Assembly: GCA_020632655.1 (NCBI GenBank)
Contig: JACKFD010000003.1
Coordinates: forward strand, 124,001 to 188,000
Length of the DNA: 64,000 nt
Source: Spirochaetaceae bacterium
GTDB taxonomy: Bacteria > Myxococcota_A > UBA9160 > UBA4427
Reading direction: 5' to 3'
The notes under the pieces were generated by a model. It was not told where the DNA came from, made no database searches, and saw nothing but the letters and a program-made list of their open reading frames with translations. Position numbers and translations under genes: made by a program. Positions 30,506 to 39,360 of the stretch are shown here, one piece after another. Each line of letters opens with the position of its first letter. The stretch's first letter is position 1.

Positions 30506-31144
30506 ATGAAGCAGACCGACCCGCGCTCGGCGCGCCCCGTCGGCGACGACTGCGAGGCGCCGACGGTGGTCTCGCGCGGCGCCGAGGTTCCCGAGGAAGC
30601 GACGGTCGCCGTGCCGCAGGCCGATGCGGACGCGGCGGCGACGCGGGTCATGCAATCCTCACGGGTCGCGCCCGCACCGGTCTGGCTCGAGCGGATCGAG
30701 CCGGCGACCGCGCGGGGCGAGCGGCTGCGTCTGGAGGCCCGTCCGGCGCGGGTGCTCGTCGGGCGCGCCGAGACGAGCGCCGTCCGGCTCTATTCGGCGA
30801 CGGCTTCGCGGGAGCATGCGGAGATCGGCGTCGACGAGGCGGGGACGTGGTGGATCGTGCCGCGGGGCGGACGGGAAATCCGGATCGATGGGGACGCGAC
30901 CTGCGAGAGCGTGCCGCTCGAAGAGGGCATGAACCTCGGGTTCGGCGCCGATCGACTGCGATGTACCTTCCAGCCCGCCCGCGACGGGGGCACGGAGCGC
31001 AGCGGGATCCGCGGGTCCGAAGGCGGCTCGGTGGGAGAGACGGGGCGTCCCCCGGGATGGGCGATCCGCGGCCTCGTTCTGGCGATCGGGATTGCCGTGG
31101 GGCTCGTCCTCCTCGGGCTGCTGCTGCGCCGGGCGGCGGGGTAG
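30506..31144 (+). CDS. FHA-domain protein with C-terminal membrane anchor
   Basis: A 212-residue protein with a forkhead-associated phosphothreonine-binding domain at about residues 65-155. The hallmark residues are seen in VLVGRAETSAVRL and SREHAEIGVDEAG (Gly-Arg, then Ser-Arg-Glu-His). A single hydrophobic helix at about 186-207 ends the protein, so the FHA domain faces the cytoplasm as a tail-anchored protein. A GGGGAGGA ribosome site precedes the ATG. The gene heads a group with an OmpA-type protein and a Ser/Thr kinase, whose phosphothreonines it may read. Confidence 0.85.
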   Translation: MKQTDPRSARPVGDDCEAPTVVSRGAEVPEEATVAVPQADADAAATRVMQSSRVAPAPVWLERIEPATARGERLRLEARPARVLVGRAETSAVRLYSATASREHAEIGVDEAGTWWIVPRGGREIRIDGDATCESVPLEEGMNLGFGADRLRCTFQPARDGGTERSGIRGSEGGSVGETGRPPGWAIRGLVLAIGIAVGLVLLGLLLRRAAG

Positions 31145-31279
31145 GCGACGACGGAGCGGATCCGAACGGGGCATGGAACCCGGGTCGCCGGGCTGGCACT
31201 CACGGTCGGTGAGGGGATCCATCTCACGACGAGCGCGAAGGGATCGGCGCCCGAGAGGGCTTGAACGGGAGGTTCGGCG

Positions 31280-32281
31280 ATGGGGAGCGTGATTCGGACG
31301 ATCGGGGGGCCTGGCCTCGGGCTGATGGTCGGGCTGGCGCTGGCGCTCGCGGGCGCGCCGGCCGCGGCGTCGCCGCGCGAGGAGACGATCGAGCAGCTCG
31401 ATGCCCTGACGGCTTCCGCGTCCGCCGACGCCGTCCGGGTTCGCATCAACGAAGGTGACGGGGCGCCGCTCCGGATCGGCGAGGCGCTCCGGTACCGCTT
31501 CGAGTCGGACGCGTCCGGGTACCTGACCGCGCTCCACGTCGATACGCACGGATCCACCACGCTGCTCTACCCGCGAGCCGACGCGAGCGAAGGTCGGGTC
31601 GGTCCCGACCGCGCGCTGAATCTGCCGAGCGAGACCGATGGATTCGGCTTCGAGGTGCAGCCGCCGATCGGGCGTGACGTGGTCTACGCGATCGTGACGG
31701 CCGAGCCCGTCTCGCGCCGCGAGCTCGGCATCGATTCGCAGGACCTCGTCGTCTCCTTCGAGCCCCATCAGGCGCCGGACTTCGCACGTCGCCTGCGCGA
31801 GGTGCTCGTCGCGCGGCCGGCGGGCTCGGTGCACGTCGCGTCCGCCGTACAGCCGATCGAGGGACGCGAAGGCGTCCTCTACCGCTCTGCCGACATCGTC
31901 GACTTCTTCGGCGAGCGGACCCGCTCGATCCGGCCGCCGAAGCTCGATCTGCAGGTCCAGTTCGCCACCGACTCCGCCGCCCTCGACGACGCGGCCCGTC
32001 GCAACATCGACGAGTTCGCCCGCGCGCTCGAGGACCCGCGGCTGGCGGCCATGCGCTTCAAGGTGGCCGGCCATACGGACGACCGCGGCACGGATGCCCA
32101 CAACCTCGATCTCTCTCAGCGCCGTGCGGACAGCGTCCGTCAGTACCTGATCGAGCAGGGCGGCATCGCCCCCGAGCGGCTCGAGACCGAGGCCCACGGC
32201 GAGGCCAACCCGTTGATGCCCGAGCCCTCGGACTACGCCCGGCGCATGAACCGACGCGTCGAGTTCCGACCGATCCGCTAG
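31280..32281 (+). CDS. DUF4384-OmpA family cell-envelope protein
   Basis: A 333-residue exported protein: signal peptide ending near Ala30 (AAA), a DUF4384-like beta domain at about 50-135 (IGEALRYRFESDASGYLTAL, TLLYPRADA), and a C-terminal OmpA peptidoglycan-binding domain at about 215-333 with the typical VAGHTDDRGTDAHNLDLSQR and RRVEF ending. It should be periplasmic and hold on to peptidoglycan. GGGAGG at 31267-31272 lies just ahead of the ATG. DUF4384 proteins often accompany Ser/Thr kinase or secretion gene groups, which fits the kinase encoded convergently; the two stop codons share four bases. Confidence 0.87.
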   Translation: MGSVIRTIGGPGLGLMVGLALALAGAPAAASPREETIEQLDALTASASADAVRVRINEGDGAPLRIGEALRYRFESDASGYLTALHVDTHGSTTLLYPRADASEGRVGPDRALNLPSETDGFGFEVQPPIGRDVVYAIVTAEPVSRRELGIDSQDLVVSFEPHQAPDFARRLREVLVARPAGSVHVASAVQPIEGREGVLYRSADIVDFFGERTRSIRPPKLDLQVQFATDSAALDDAARRNIDEFARALEDPRLAAMRFKVAGHTDDRGTDAHNLDLSQRRADSVRQYLIEQGGIAPERLETEAHGEANPLMPEPSDYARRMNRRVEFRPIR

Positions 32282-34182
32282 TCGCGCGCGCTGCTCTCGC
32301 CCGGGCGCCTCTCGACGGGCGAGGCGTCCTCGGTCGACCAGCGCTCGAGATCCCGGGCGCAACGGAAGCCCAGGTCGATGCTCGAATAGTCGGGCGCCTG
32401 ATCGGAGAAGGCGGCCGGCCGGAAGTAGGCGGGGATGCGGTCCATCCAGGAGCCGCCCTTGAAGATCCGTCGCTCGCCGTCGCCGCTCGGCGTCGCGGTC
32501 CACTCCCAGACGCTGCCCGCCAGGTCGAGCAAGCCCTCCGGCGTCGCGCCGTCCGGATGCGATCCGACGGGCTCGAGTCCGATCGCCGCATCGCGGGCCA
32601 CGCGCAGCCGCGATGGATCCCAGGCGTCGCCCCACGGAAAGGTCCGGCGGTCGCGCCCGCGCGCGGCGTACTCCCACTCGTCCTCGCTCGGCAGCCGGCC
32701 CCCGGCCCAACGACAGTAGGCCCGGGCATCCGACCACGAGACGTGCACGACGGGATCCCGGGGATGCGCCCGCGCGTCGCGATCGGGCCGCGGGCTGCGC
32801 CAGCTGCAGCGGGCACAGGGGGTGACGTCGAAGCTCGTCCCGCGGCGTTCGGCGTCGGTGCGGAAGCCGGTCTCGTCGACGAAGCGGGCGAAGTCCGCGT
32901 TCGTCACCTCGGTCCGGTCGAGGGCGAAGGGCGTGAGACGGGCCACACGCAGCCGCTCGTCGGCGAAGACCTCGCGCGCGCAGGCACCCCCCGCGCCGCC
33001 GCCTTCCCGGCAGAGGGCGATCGCACGGTCGACCTCCTCGGGCGTGCTGCCGAGCTGGACCTCGATCGCCGCCGCGAGTCCCGAGGCATCGGCGGGCGCA
33101 GGCGCGGCCGACGCGCGACCGACGCGCGACGGCTCGGACGCCGAGGACGTCGAGGACGTCGAGGACGCCGAGGACGCCGAGGGATCCGGAGCCGACCGCG
33201 TCCAGAACAGCGCCGCCCCGACGCCCAGCAGGAGCACGCCCGCCCCCACCGCGAGCGCGCGCAGGGTCGACGCGGACCCGACGGGCAGCGCCGCACCGCC
33301 CGGGGTCGCGAGCGCCTCGGCGAAGGCTTCGCAGGACGGGAAGCGGTTCTGGGGCTGGCGGGAGAGTGCCCGGGCGAGCGCCCGCTCCGCGTTGCGCGAG
33401 ATCGGTGCGCGAAGCTTCCTGCGGTCGAGGGCGGGGGCGGCGCCCTTCTCCTTCGCGATCAGGATCGCTTCGTGGGTCGCGCCGCTGAAGGGGAGCTCCC
33501 CCGTCAGCGCGAGGTAGACGACCGTCGCGAGGCTGTACTGGTCGTAGGCGGGCGTGAGCAGCCGATCGATCGCTTCGGGCGGCGCGTAGGCGGGCGACCC
33601 CACGAAGCCGCCGACCACCGTGAGCTCGCGGCCCTCCGCCTGCGTCTCCGCATCGGGGTCGGCGATCCCGATGGCGGTCGCGATGCCGAAGTCGGACAGG
33701 ACGGCATGTCCCGCGGCATCGAAGAGGATGTTCGCGGGCTTGACGTCCCGATGCAGGGAGCCGTTGCGATGGACCGTGTCGAGGGCGCGGGCGATCGTGG
33801 GGAGCCACTCGAGGACTTCTTCCAGCGTCTGCTGGCCGCCCTGGCGATCGATGCGTTCGCGCAGGTTGCCGCCCGGGAGGTACTGCACGACGGCGTAGGG
33901 GACCTCGCCGTGCTCGCCCCAATCCTCGATGCGCAGGATCGCGGGGTGCTCGTGGGTCGCGAGGTCGTCGATCTCGTTGAGGAAGCGCCGGCGGAACGTC
34001 GGATCCGCCATCAGTCGTGCATGGGGCACCTTGACGACGACGAGTCGGCCGAGGCGCGTATCGCGCGCCAGGTAGACCGTACCCATGCCGCCGCGATCGA
34101 GGGCGCGCTCGACCTCGTAGCGGTCGCCGAGACGTTGGCCGACGAGGGGGTCGCTCGATTCGGGTGCCGTCGTCTCTTCCAA
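32278..34182 (-). CDS. Membrane Ser/Thr protein kinase fused to an FGE-sulfatase domain
   Basis: A 634-residue bacterial Hanks-type kinase. The cytoplasmic kinase domain (about 20-290) has a glycine loop GGMGTVY, Lys51, HRDVKPAN at 144-151 and DFG at 164-166, so it looks active. A membrane helix at about 308-327 is followed by a Ser/Thr-rich linker made by a 9-base DNA repeat (33137-33181). The outer part (about 410-634) is a formylglycine-generating-enzyme-like domain (VHVSWSDARAYCRWAGG, LPSEDEWEYAARG, GFRCARD), probably a sensor or binding module. The start is a TTG at 34182 with GGAGGA about 11 bases upstream. The FHA protein nearby is a natural reader of its products. Confidence 0.88.
   Translation of the reverse strand: MEETTAPESSDPLVGQRLGDRYEVERALDRGGMGTVYLARDTRLGRLVVVKVPHARLMADPTFRRRFLNEIDDLATHEHPAILRIEDWGEHGEVPYAVVQYLPGGNLRERIDRQGGQQTLEEVLEWLPTIARALDTVHRNGSLHRDVKPANILFDAAGHAVLSDFGIATAIGIADPDAETQAEGRELTVVGGFVGSPAYAPPEAIDRLLTPAYDQYSLATVVYLALTGELPFSGATHEAILIAKEKGAAPALDRRKLRAPISRNAERALARALSRQPQNRFPSCEAFAEALATPGGAALPVGSASTLRALAVGAGVLLLGVGAALFWTRSAPDPSASSASSTSSTSSASEPSRVGRASAAPAPADASGLAAAIEVQLGSTPEEVDRAIALCREGGGAGGACAREVFADERLRVARLTPFALDRTEVTNADFARFVDETGFRTDAERRGTSFDVTPCARCSWRSPRPDRDARAHPRDPVVHVSWSDARAYCRWAGGRLPSEDEWEYAARGRDRRTFPWGDAWDPSRLRVARDAAIGLEPVGSHPDGATPEGLLDLAGSVWEWTATPSGDGERRIFKGGSWMDRIPAYFRPAAFSDQAPDYSSIDLGFRCARDLERWSTEDASPVERRPGESSARD
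33137..33181. repeat. Five 9-base tandem repeats inside the kinase gene
   Basis: GACGCCGAG and its variant GACGTCGAG occur five times in a row. On the minus strand they encode Ser-Ser-(Ala/Thr)-type triplets in the linker right after the membrane helix. Slippage would change linker length without breaking the frame. Confidence 0.85.
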
Positions 34183-34221
34183 GTCCCGACCGTCCTCCGG
34201 ATGCAGGGTATGCTAACCCGG

Positions 34222-35232
34222 ATGCACGAAGTCGCCGCGTCTGCTCCCGCCGATTCCGAACTCGAGCGATCGGCGCCGACGCCGCGTCCGGGCGGTGGGC
34301 CGCCCATCGTGCGATCCACGCCAGGGCGACGCATCGCCTTCGAGCTCGTTCGACTGCTGCCCAAGAACGCGCTCTCCCGGCTCGCCGGGCGCTTCGCGGA
34401 GATCGCCTGGCCGGGTCCGGTTCAGCGGGCGGAGATCCGGCTCTTCGCCCGGCTGGTGGGTGTGGATCTCGCGGAGGCGCGCGACGCCGTCGAGGAGTTC
34501 GCCACGCTCCAGCAATTCTTCGGGCGCGCGCTGGTCGAGGGGGCGCGGCCGATCGAGGGCGACGAGCAGGACCTCGTCTCGCCCTGCGATGGGGCGTGGG
34601 GCGCCGCCGGGCGGATCGAGTCCGGGACGCTCCTGCAGGTCAAGGGGCGTCGCTATCCGGTGGCGGCGCTGCTGGGGGATGCGGAGCGCGCGGCGCTCTA
34701 CGAGGGGGGGACCTTCGCGACCTTCTACCTGTCGCCCCGCGACTATCATCGCTTCCATACGCCGCTGGCCGGACGCTTCGAACGCCTCGACTACTTCCCG
34801 GGAGCCCTCTGGCCCGTGAATCGCATCGGGCTCGAGGGCGTCGAGGGCTTGTTCGCCGTGAACGAGCGGATCTGCGCCTACCTGCGACCCGAGCCGCCGG
34901 CGCGCGGGCCGGGCGAGGGCGATCCGGCGTCCGCGCCGCCGGCCGCGAGGGCGGCGGCGGCGCCGATCGCGTTGGTCGCGGTCGGGGCGACGATGGTCGG
35001 TAGCGTGCGCCTGCGCTTCGACGAGCAGCGCACCAATCGGGCCGGCGCCCGACCGCGCCGTCGGGACTTCGGCCCGCGCGCGCCCTTCTTCGCGCGCGGG
35101 CAGGAGTGGGGGCACTTCGAGTTCGGCTCGACGATCGTGATGCTGCTGCCGCCCGATCGATTCACGCTCGACGCGAAGCCCTCGGGTCGCCCGCTGCGCA
35201 TGGGCCGCGTGATCGGTCGCCGGATTCCCTGA
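34222..35232 (+). CDS. psd: Phosphatidylserine decarboxylase
   Basis: The enzyme makes phosphatidylethanolamine from phosphatidylserine at the inner membrane. A chain of about 336 residues shows YLSPRDYHRFHTP with the catalytic His, and FGST at 301-304, where cleavage before Ser303 creates the pyruvoyl group and the two subunits. A Pro/Ala-rich insertion (PEPPARGPGEGDP onward) sits between the substrate-binding motifs. ATGs at 34201, 34210 and 34222 are all in frame; 34222 leaves most room for a promoter shared with the divergent kinase gene. No phosphatidylserine synthase gene is in the window. Confidence 0.9.
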   Translation: MHEVAASAPADSELERSAPTPRPGGGPPIVRSTPGRRIAFELVRLLPKNALSRLAGRFAEIAWPGPVQRAEIRLFARLVGVDLAEARDAVEEFATLQQFFGRALVEGARPIEGDEQDLVSPCDGAWGAAGRIESGTLLQVKGRRYPVAALLGDAERAALYEGGTFATFYLSPRDYHRFHTPLAGRFERLDYFPGALWPVNRIGLEGVEGLFAVNERICAYLRPEPPARGPGEGDPASAPPAARAAAAPIALVAVGATMVGSVRLRFDEQRTNRAGARPRRRDFGPRAPFFARGQEWGHFEFGSTIVMLLPPDRFTLDAKPSGRPLRMGRVIGRRIP

Positions 35233-35258
35233 CTGCGATCTGCGCGCGGCGGGGCGGC

Positions 35259-36839
35259 TCAATCGTCGAGTCGGCTCGGGACCTGCTCTCTGAGCCGCGG
35301 CCAGACCCGCTCGATCCAGCGGCAGAGCCGCGGTCGCGTCTCCCGCGGATCGATCAGGTCGTGGATCGAGAACGCCTCGGCCCGGAGCATCGGGCTCCGC
35401 CGCGCCGCGAGCGCCGCCTCGAGCTCGGCGCGCCGGGCGTCCGGGTCGGGCGCCGACTCGATCTCGCGTCGGAACGCGACGTCGACGCCGCCTTCGATCG
35501 GGAGCGCGCCCGACTCCGCCGAGGGCCAGGCCAGGACCGTCGCCTCCGGCCCGAAATGCGCCGCGGCGGCGACGCCGTAGGCCTTGCGCACGAGCACGCT
35601 GCACCAGGGCACGCGACTCGTGACCACCCGCGTGATCGCCTCGATCCCGAATCGCATGGTGCCGGCCCGCTCCGACGCCTGCCCGATCATGAACCCGGGC
35701 TCGTCGACGAGGCTCACGATCGGGAGGTGGAACGTGTCGCAGAGGTCGACGAAGCGGCGCAGCTTGCGCGCCGCGGCCGCGTCCATCGAGCCCGCGTAGT
35801 GCCGCGGGTCGTTCGCCAGCACGCCGACCGGCCGACCGGCGAGCCGCGCGAGTCCCGTCACGAGGCTGCGGCCGAAGCCGGGCGTCGTCTCGAAGAAGCT
35901 CTCGCGGTCGAAGACCGACGCGAGGATGGCGCGCATGGCGTAGATCTTGCGCCGGTCCCGGGGCACGACCGAGAGCAGGCTCTCGTCGCGCCGATCCGGA
36001 TCGTCCCGGGGATCCACCTCGCAGGGCGGCAATGCGAGCACGCTCGTCGGCAGGTAGGAGAGGAAACGACGGATCTGCTCGATCGCATCGTCCTCGTCCC
36101 GGGCGACGTTGTCGACGACGCCCGAGCGCGAGTGGATCCGCGCGCCGCCGAGCTCCTCCTTCGTCCGCTTCTCCCCGAGTGCGCGCTCGACGAGGGCCGG
36201 GCCGCCGATCAGCACCTGCGCCGTGTCGCGGGTCATGACGGAGAAATGCGAGGCGGCGAGTCGGGCCGCGGGGAAGCCCGCGACCGCACCGACGGCCGCC
36301 GACGCGACGGGTGCGACCTCGAGCAGTCGAGCGATCGACGCGAAGCGCGAAGGCGCGTAGACCGGGTCACCGACGGGTCGCGGCGGGGCCGGCGCGGCGG
36401 TCCCCCCGCTCGGGTCGCGCCGGGCCTGGCCCGCGACGCTGCCGCCGCCGCCGTCGAGGAACCGGACGAGCGGGCGGCGAAGCTGGATGGCGAGGGTCTC
36501 GGCGTAGACGCTGCGGCGCAGACCCGAGGGCGACGGGGAGCCGCCGCGCTGGGTGAAGTCCTCGCCGCCGACGACGATCGGACGGCCGTCCACCCGCGCC
36601 AGGGCGAGCAGGTAGTTGGCCGGCTGGAAGTCGATCGCGCGACCCGCGGCGTCGCGCGTGGACTCGCCGGCGAGCGGCGCCTGCTCCTCGATGCTGCCGG
36701 GATCGGCCAGCCGTTCGAGGCGTTCGCGCACGGTCAGGCGTCCGCGCGCATGCTGACGCTCGACGGCCTCCGGGCCACCCATCGCGCGAGCCGCCTCGCG
36801 TCGCGCCTCGATCTCGTCGACCTCGTCCTGCCAGCTCAT
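35259..36839 (-). CDS. Acyl-CoA carboxylase beta subunit (carboxyltransferase)
   Basis: A 526-residue protein of the propionyl/methylcrotonyl-CoA carboxylase beta family, which transfers a carboxyl group from carboxybiotin to acyl-CoA. The N-terminal RQHARGRLTVRERLERLADPGS, in shorter pieces, is a family hallmark, as are GGGG motifs in the oxyanion hole, FLDGGGGSV, PGFMIGQASERAG and the C-terminal LIDPRETRPRLC. Residues 145-160 carry a Pro/Ala-rich insertion. No biotin-carrying alpha subunit gene lies next to it, so the partner must be elsewhere. The adjacent divergent gene is an enoyl-CoA hydratase-like enzyme, consistent with acyl-CoA breakdown. Confidence 0.9.
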   Translation of the reverse strand: MSWQDEVDEIEARREAARAMGGPEAVERQHARGRLTVRERLERLADPGSIEEQAPLAGESTRDAAGRAIDFQPANYLLALARVDGRPIVVGGEDFTQRGGSPSPSGLRRSVYAETLAIQLRRPLVRFLDGGGGSVAGQARRDPSGGTAAPAPPRPVGDPVYAPSRFASIARLLEVAPVASAAVGAVAGFPAARLAASHFSVMTRDTAQVLIGGPALVERALGEKRTKEELGGARIHSRSGVVDNVARDEDDAIEQIRRFLSYLPTSVLALPPCEVDPRDDPDRRDESLLSVVPRDRRKIYAMRAILASVFDRESFFETTPGFGRSLVTGLARLAGRPVGVLANDPRHYAGSMDAAAARKLRRFVDLCDTFHLPIVSLVDEPGFMIGQASERAGTMRFGIEAITRVVTSRVPWCSVLVRKAYGVAAAAHFGPEATVLAWPSAESGALPIEGGVDVAFRREIESAPDPDARRAELEAALAARRSPMLRAEAFSIHDLIDPRETRPRLCRWIERVWPRLREQVPSRLDD

Positions 36840-37003
36840 CGGGATCCGCGCAGCCCCCCGTCGGGTTCGCCCGCCGAGGCTAGCAGTCGACGGCTCGCCT
36901 GCGTGCGGACCCCGCGTGCCGCCGGGTGGCCCGCGCGCATGGCTATGCTGCGCGCGCCGGCGTCGCTCGTCGTGCCGGATCGCCTGCGAGACGGAGGAGA
37001 GCC

Positions 37004-37951
37004 ATGGGGATCGAAGCGCTCGCGAGTGCGCTCGGGACGATGCGGGTCGCGCTCGAGGAGGGCGTGCTCACGCTCACGCTCGATCGTCCCGACCGCCTGA
37101 ACGCCTTCACCACGCGCATGGGCGAGGAGTGGCTCGAGGTGCTCGACGCGATCGATGCGGACGACGCCGTCCGGGCGGTGATCGTGACGGGCGCCGGGCG
37201 GGCCTTCTGCGCCGGCGCCGACCTCGCGGCGGGCGGGGCCACCTTCGATCCCGGTGCGGGCGGGGAGGGCGCTTCGGGTGCGGGTCAGCGCGTCGGAACG
37301 CGGAACGCGGCGGGGGCCGGCGACCCGGGGCGAGCGTCTCGCCGCGCGGCGCGGGATTGGGGGGGGCGCGTCACGCTGCGGCTCTTCGCATGCCGCAAGC
37401 CGCTGATCGCGGCGGTGAACGGGGCGGCCGTCGGTGTGGGCGTGACGAGCATCCTGCCGATGGACGTGCGGCTCGCGAGCGAGACCGCGCGCTTCGGCTT
37501 CGTCTTCACGCGCCGGGGCATCGTCCCCGAGGCCTGCAGCAGCTGGTTCCTGCCGCGCGTGGTGGGCATCTCGCAGGCGATGCAATGGGTGGCGACGGGG
37601 CGGGTCTTCGACGCGCGGGAGGCGCTTGCCGGCGGACTCGTCTCCGAGGTGCTCGCGCCCGATGCGCTGCTGCCGCGCGCGAGAGAGATCGCGCGGGAGA
37701 TCGCCGAGCACACCAGCGGCGTGTCCGTCGCGATCGCACGGCAGATGATGTGGCAGATGCTGGGCGCGTCGCATCCGATGGAGGCCCATCGCCTCGACTC
37801 CGCGGCGATGCACTACATGGGCGCCCGGGCCGATAGTCGCGAGGGCGTGACGAGCTTCCTCGAGAAGCGGCCGCCCGTGTTTCCGATGCAGGTCAGTCGC
37901 GACTTCCCGGACGGGCTGCCCTTCGTGCCCGAGCCTCCGTACGAATCCTGA
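37004..37951 (+). CDS. Enoyl-CoA hydratase/isomerase family protein
   Basis: A 315-residue crotonase-fold enzyme, likely hydrating enoyl-CoA in fatty-acid or side-chain degradation. The oxyanion-hole segments GAGRAFCAGADL and AAVNGAAVGVGV are present, and the Glu of IVPEACSSWFLPRVVG fits the catalytic position. A Gly/Ala-rich insertion (GAGGEGASGAGQR onward) separates the first two motifs. A GGAGG at 36993-36997 lies six bases before the ATG. It is divergent from the acyl-CoA carboxylase gene with 164 bases between, room for a shared control region. Confidence 0.9.
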   Translation: MGIEALASALGTMRVALEEGVLTLTLDRPDRLNAFTTRMGEEWLEVLDAIDADDAVRAVIVTGAGRAFCAGADLAAGGATFDPGAGGEGASGAGQRVGTRNAAGAGDPGRASRRAARDWGGRVTLRLFACRKPLIAAVNGAAVGVGVTSILPMDVRLASETARFGFVFTRRGIVPEACSSWFLPRVVGISQAMQWVATGRVFDAREALAGGLVSEVLAPDALLPRAREIAREIAEHTSGVSVAIARQMMWQMLGASHPMEAHRLDSAAMHYMGARADSREGVTSFLEKRPPVFPMQVSRDFPDGLPFVPEPPYES

Positions 37952-38084
37952 GGCGCCTCTCGGGCTTTCCGGACGGATTCGTGCGGATCTCGCGCGATCG
38001 CCCGGCTGGCGCTCAATCCGGCGCCATTCACGCCGATGCGCGGGGACGGATCCCGCACGTCGTCGGGATCCCCCGGAGCCGCGC

Positions 38085-39323
38085 GTGACCCAGGGCATCT
38101 TCGTCGGCCGTCAGCCCATCGTGGACCGCGATCAGAAGGTCGTGGCCTACGAGCTGCTCTTTCGCGCCTCCGCGACGGCGACGCGCGCCGAGTTCGACGA
38201 GATGGGTCGTGCGGCCGTGCGCGTCATGGTCAATACCTTCGCGTCGCTCGGCATGGAGGCCGTGCTCGGGGAGTCACTCGGCTTCTTCAACGTGACGCGC
38301 GAGGTCTTCCTCTCCGACGCGCTCGAGGCGCTGCCGCGCGATCGCGTCGTGATCGAGATCCTCGAGAACGTCGAGCCCGACGACGAGGTCGTGGCGCGCT
38401 GTCGGGCGCTCCACGAGGCGGGCTTCCTGCTGGCTCTGGACGATTGGGTCGTCGACGACCCGCGCGAGCCGCTCCTGCGCTTCGCCCGGTTCGTGAAGGT
38501 CGATCTGCCGGCCGTGGAGAGGCGCGACCTGCGCCGGCTCGCGCGGGCGCTGCGGCGTGGAACGATGCAATTGCTGGCCGAGAAGGTCGAGACGCGGGAA
38601 GAGTTCGAGGCCTGTCGTGCCATGGGCTTCGATCTCTTCCAGGGCTACTTCTTCGCGCGACCCGTGGTGCTCGAGGGCGTCTCGCTCGATGCGGCGAAGA
38701 CCACGCTGATCCAGCTGCTGCAGCAGGTCACGGGCGAGGTCGAGACGCGAGCGATCGTCGAGACCTTCAAGCAGGACGGCAAGCTCGGCCTCAACCTGCT
38801 GCGCCTCGTGAACACGGCGGGGCGGGCGGCGCGCGTGCGCTTCGAGACGATCGAGGACGCGGTCCGGCATCTCGGGCGTCAGCAGCTCGGCCGCTGGGTC
38901 GCGATCCTGCTCTACGCCCAGGGCGACGACGGGAATCTGCAGAGCCCGCTGCTCACGACGGCCGCGCATCGTGGACGATTGATGGAGCTGATCGTCGCGA
39001 GCGGGGAGGCGGGGGCGGAGGTCGCGAAGGAGCGGGAGCGCGCCTTCCTCGTCGGGATGCTCTCGATGGTGGACGCCTTGCTGGGCCGCCCCCTCGAGAC
39101 GCTCGTCGGCGAGCTGCGTCTCTCCGAGGACATGGCCCGGGCCTTGATCCATCACGAAGGTCCGCTCGGCGAGCTGCTCTCGCTGGTGGAGTCGATCGAG
39201 CGGGCGGAGGTCGACAAGTTCGAGTCTCGGCTCGAGTCCCACGGTCTCGACCTCGAGGCGCTGCAGGCGCTCGAGCACGAGGCCTACGACTGGGTGCACG
39301 GACTGCTCCGTTCGGAGCCCTAG
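38085..39323 (+). CDS. EAL/HDOD (YuxH-type) signalling protein
   Basis: A 412-residue protein with an N-terminal EAL-like domain (1-195) and a C-terminal HDOD domain (about 196-412). FVGRQPIVDRDQKVVAYELLFR, in shorter pieces, is the family opening; the EAL signature is ELL and several metal ligands are lacking, so it probably does not hydrolyse c-di-GMP. The HDOD part shows LGRQQLGRWVAILLYAQ. Such proteins tie c-di-GMP-related signals to motility or surface behaviour. The start is a GTG with CGGAG upstream. It stands alone, followed by the GMC pair after 37 bases. Confidence 0.9.
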   Translation: MTQGIFVGRQPIVDRDQKVVAYELLFRASATATRAEFDEMGRAAVRVMVNTFASLGMEAVLGESLGFFNVTREVFLSDALEALPRDRVVIEILENVEPDDEVVARCRALHEAGFLLALDDWVVDDPREPLLRFARFVKVDLPAVERRDLRRLARALRRGTMQLLAEKVETREEFEACRAMGFDLFQGYFFARPVVLEGVSLDAAKTTLIQLLQQVTGEVETRAIVETFKQDGKLGLNLLRLVNTAGRAARVRFETIEDAVRHLGRQQLGRWVAILLYAQGDDGNLQSPLLTTAAHRGRLMELIVASGEAGAEVAKERERAFLVGMLSMVDALLGRPLETLVGELRLSEDMARALIHHEGPLGELLSLVESIERAEVDKFESRLESHGLDLEALQALEHEAYDWVHGLLRSEP

Positions 39324-39360
39324 GAGAGTGCCCGCGGCGGCGCTCGGTTATGCTTGACCC

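Noticed and set aside
28132..30651. An 839-residue minus-strand frame overlapping the SelO-like gene
   Set aside because: It is in another frame, almost pure Arg/Pro/Ala, while the SelO-like frame holds recognisable motifs.
33137..33181. Short direct repeats considered as a CRISPR array
   Set aside because: There are no spacers and the unit is 9 bases; it is coding microsatellite sequence. The 39-base repeats at 46242-46397 are likewise contiguous and coding.
32557..34221. Long N-terminal extension of the phosphatidylserine decarboxylase frame
   Set aside because: It runs antisense through the kinase-FGE gene, and family similarity starts only after 34222.
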